From Tenericutes bacterium HGW-Tenericutes-5 (GTDB lineage: Bacteria; Bacillota_I; Bacilli_A; Izemoplasmatales; Hujiaoplasmataceae): 14,741 nucleotides of DNA. The notes under the pieces are model-generated. The model saw only the letters and a program-made list of their open reading frames with translations. It was not told where the DNA came from and did no database searches. The number at the start of each line of letters is the position of its first letter. Positions within the stretch are counted from its first letter, which is position 1. Of the stretch, positions 12,997-14,741 are shown piece by piece. The translations under genes and the position numbers were made by a program. Where the stretch lies: the NCBI GenBank assembly GCA_002839125.1, contig PGXI01000022.1, positions 1 to 14,741 of the forward strand, in the 5' to 3' direction.

Positions 12997-13762
12997 TTTT
13001 CAAAATCCTTTCTTTTAAAAACTGTACTACCTTATCATTCTTGCAAACAAACAAATTTTTATCTCCTAATTGATAAGTCAAACCTTTTTCATTCAATAAT
13101 ATAGCTCCAGCTTCTCTTAATAACAATATACCTGGATAAAGATCCCAAACATTTGTTACATTTGAATAAAACAATTCGAAAATCCCATTGCTTGATAAAG
13201 CCAGCTCTAAACCAATCGAACCAAGCATTCTCATTTTATACTTGTTTTCAATTGCTACATCTAATATTTTCTTATAATAATATTTATCTTTAGTTTTATG
13301 AGTAATACCAACCATACTTATCATAAAAGTAGTTTCTAAGCGGTTATTAACCTTATATCTAACCTCATTCAAATAAGCACCAAAGTCCTTAACAGCGTAA
13401 TATTCTTGATTCTGACCTGGATAATAGATATAAGACAATTGAATGTCACCTTCATCAAATAAAGCTATCTGAATCACATATTCACTCAATCCGCTTGCAT
13501 AATTACTAGTTCCATCAATTGGATCAATAATCCAAGTCCTATTTCTTAACTCAGCTAAATTAGAGTACTCTTCAGTTAAGAAGAAATCATCTTTAAACAT
13601 AGCTTTGATAGTCTTGACCAATTCCTTCTCAATAAAGAGATCGGTACTAGTAACGATATCTTGTTCGCCTTTAAGATTAGAACTTATAACTTTGTTTCTT
13701 GATAAATCATATATTTCCTTGACATTATTCCTTAATAGACTTAGTTCTTCATTATATTTCAT
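12989..13762 (-). CDS. Inositol monophosphatase family protein
   Basis: Mg2+-dependent sugar-phosphate/3'-nucleotidase-like phosphatase of the IMPase (SuhB/CysQ) superfamily, 257 residues. Metal and catalytic motifs are intact: E64/E65 in FLTEEYS, D80-PI-D83-GT85 in TWIIDPIDGTSNY, and W206-D207 in NVWDLYPGILLLREAGA. N-terminal KGEQDIVTSTD (31-41) matches the conserved D-V-T-x-x-D segment. It could act on inositol phosphate, NADP-type or 3'-phosphoadenosine nucleotides; sequence does not decide. The start is preceded by GGGGAG, and an extended -10 promoter is upstream. The stop TAA lies inside the start region of the ferritin-VIT gene, so the two form an operon. The functional link with iron or manganese transport is unclear. 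Confidence 0.9.
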   Translation of the reverse strand: MKYNEELSLLRNNVKEIYDLSRNKVISSNLKGEQDIVTSTDLFIEKELVKTIKAMFKDDFFLTEEYSNLAELRNRTWIIDPIDGTSNYASGLSEYVIQIALFDEGDIQLSYIYYPGQNQEYYAVKDFGAYLNEVRYKVNNRLETTFMISMVGITHKTKDKYYYKKILDVAIENKYKMRMLGSIGLELALSSNGIFELFYSNVTNVWDLYPGILLLREAGAILLNEKGLTYQLGDKNLFVCKNDKVVQFLKERILKNE

Positions 13763-13792
13763 AATAACTCCCCACTTAAAAACTCTTTTATT

Positions 13793-13801
13793 ATTATATC
13801 A
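13793..13801 (-). promoter_or_regulatory. Extended -10 promoter of the IMPase / ferritin-VIT operon
   Basis: TG-A-TATAAT on the minus strand (13801-13793), a perfect extended -10, about 31 bases upstream of the start codon. The -35 region is not consensus. Confidence 0.55.
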
Positions 13802-13833
13802 TAAATACCAAAGTGTATCCTTTAAAAATACAT

Positions 13834-13860
13834 AAAAAATGTGAGAGAAAGCTCTCTCAC
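13834..13860 (-). terminator. Terminator of the FN3-like protein gene
   Basis: 8-bp stem GTGAGAGA (13841-13848) / TCTCTCAC (13853-13860) with a 4-base loop. On the minus strand it is followed by ATTTTTTATG. It starts 10 bases past the stop codon of the upstream gene. Confidence 0.8.
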
Positions 13861-13869
13861 AAAATCATT

Positions 13870-14741
13870 TTATGTAATTATAAAACTCTTTAAAACCAGA
13901 TTGACATCTTCTTCAAAATACTCGCTAAAATCATCATCTGTCATAAAGGTAAAATAATAGGTTGTATCACTTGAAAGACCTGTTATTATTGCCATATCAC
14001 CAATATACTCGATAGAACATTCGATAATGTTTTCTTCTTTAAACCCGTCTTGATAAACTACAATCGAACCTTCTTCAAAAACCCTATCCCTATCAATCGT
14101 ATAAAGATAAACCTCAGCTGTATCGCCACTAACCAAAATATTATCAATAAAATTAGAGTTCATTATATATGGAATACTAATCGCAGCTTGAAAATTAGAA
14201 AACTCGTCATAATCATCTCCATAGATTATATTGTAACTAATATCGATAGCATAATAACTCGGTAATAAACCACTAAAAGTAACTATTCCATTCTCTAAAC
14301 TTGTATACTCTAAAGCTTCCCATCTTTCAAAGCCTATATATGGATACATGAGTTCCCACGTAGGGTTTTCGATATATTCAGAGCTTAATCCACTGATGTC
14401 CAATTGGATGCTGAAAGGAGTTATCTGGGTAACCTTAACCATCATTTCTTGATTCAGTTTTCCATCAATAATTAGACTTCGTCTCGGACTATCCAAGATT
14501 AAACTAAGTGCTCTAAAAGACCAGGCTTCTTTGATTGACAAAGAATCAACCAACTCACTATTCTCATTAAACTTAAATACATCATACTCAACCGGTACTT
14601 CTACTTCACCAAAAGGAAAACCATTAAACAAGAATAGATGATTGCCAATACTACCAATATTTTTAAAATCAATACTGGTAAAAATAAGGTCATATTGAAG
14701 ATTAATCAACTTATTCAATAACCAGTTGTTTACGAACGCAA
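13870..14741 (-). CDS. Partial gene: FN3-like beta-sandwich protein, 5' end outside the window
   Basis: The frame is open to the window edge without a stop. A TTG at 14718 is possible but has no ribosome site, and the upstream codons continue (AFVNNWLL...), so the 5' end is probably beyond 14741. About 290 codons are visible. The protein is rich in Ile, Tyr, Ser, Asp and Glu, acidic, without cysteine motifs or a membrane helix in the visible part. The last ~100 residues look like a fibronectin-III-type beta-sandwich: DTAEVYLYTIDRD, a mid-strand SIVVYQDGF, and the closing GLSSDTTYYFTF, a typical GLxxxTxY turn. A second similar unit (about 90-185) ends in FSGLLPSYYAIDISY. This suggests a large exported or surface protein with repeated domains, but localisation cannot be judged without its N-terminus. 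Confidence 0.6.
   Translation of the reverse strand, partial: AFVNNWLLNKLINLQYDLIFTSIDFKNIGSIGNHLFLFNGFPFGEVEVPVEYDVFKFNENSELVDSLSIKEAWSFRALSLILDSPRRSLIIDGKLNQEMMVKVTQITPFSIQLDISGLSSEYIENPTWELMYPYIGFERWEALEYTSLENGIVTFSGLLPSYYAIDISYNIIYGDDYDEFSNFQAAISIPYIMNSNFIDNILVSGDTAEVYLYTIDRDRVFEEGSIVVYQDGFKEENIIECSIEYIGDMAIITGLSSDTTYYFTFMTDDDFSEYFEEDVNLVLKSFIIT

Noticed and set aside
1..14741. CRISPR arrays, tRNA or rRNA genes, mobile elements
   Set aside because: No regularly spaced direct repeats, no cloverleaf-like segments and no transposase or integrase motifs were found by eye.

Overview
The window is low-GC DNA, about one-third G+C, with the short intergenic gaps, A+T-rich extended -10 promoters and hairpin/T-tract terminators of a small-genome Bacillota or Tenericutes-type bacterium. 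An Acholeplasma/Izemoplasma-like organism or a relative fits best, but that is inference. TGA is used as a stop (the ABC permease ends in TGA in a 4-base ATGA overlap; the KamA-like gene ends in TGA inside a shared terminator) and Trp is TGG, so the standard code is used rather than the Mycoplasma code.

Layout, left to right. (1) An M17 leucyl aminopeptidase (minus) faces away from the ribosome-maturation GTPase RsgA (plus). The 369-base gap between them holds a promoter, a tiny ORF and a terminator, i.e. a leader/attenuator or a small RNA. RsgA shares a bidirectional terminator with a convergent SPL-type radical SAM gene (minus). (2) A defence-like block on the minus strand holds an Abi_2/AbiD/AbiF-family HEPN protein, then a promoter-hairpin-terminator unit that looks like a self-contained small RNA of about 60 nt, then a small four-cysteine zinc-finger protein. 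The Abi protein plus adjacent structured RNA is the most interesting system here. It resembles the AbiF/ncRNA pairs known from comparative genomics. (3) A SAM methyltransferase (minus) is divergent from a three-gene polar amino-acid ABC importer (lipoprotein, permease, ATPase; plus). The importer's Shine-Dalgarno sequence is separated from its ATG by a perfect 11-bp stem-loop. (4) A KamA-family radical SAM enzyme lacking the usual PLP-lysine motif abuts the importer with no intergenic base. (5) An MFS transporter / HPr-kinase-like P-loop operon (minus). (6) An inositol-monophosphatase-like gene translationally coupled to a membrane ferritin-VIT1 fusion (minus). (7) The 3' part of a gene for an FN3-like beta-sandwich protein, cut by the right edge.

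No tRNA, rRNA, CRISPR array, transposase or integrase was recognised. Most genes are single units or pairs with their own promoters. The clear operons are the ABC importer, MFS-HPrK-like, and IMPase-ferritin/VIT.
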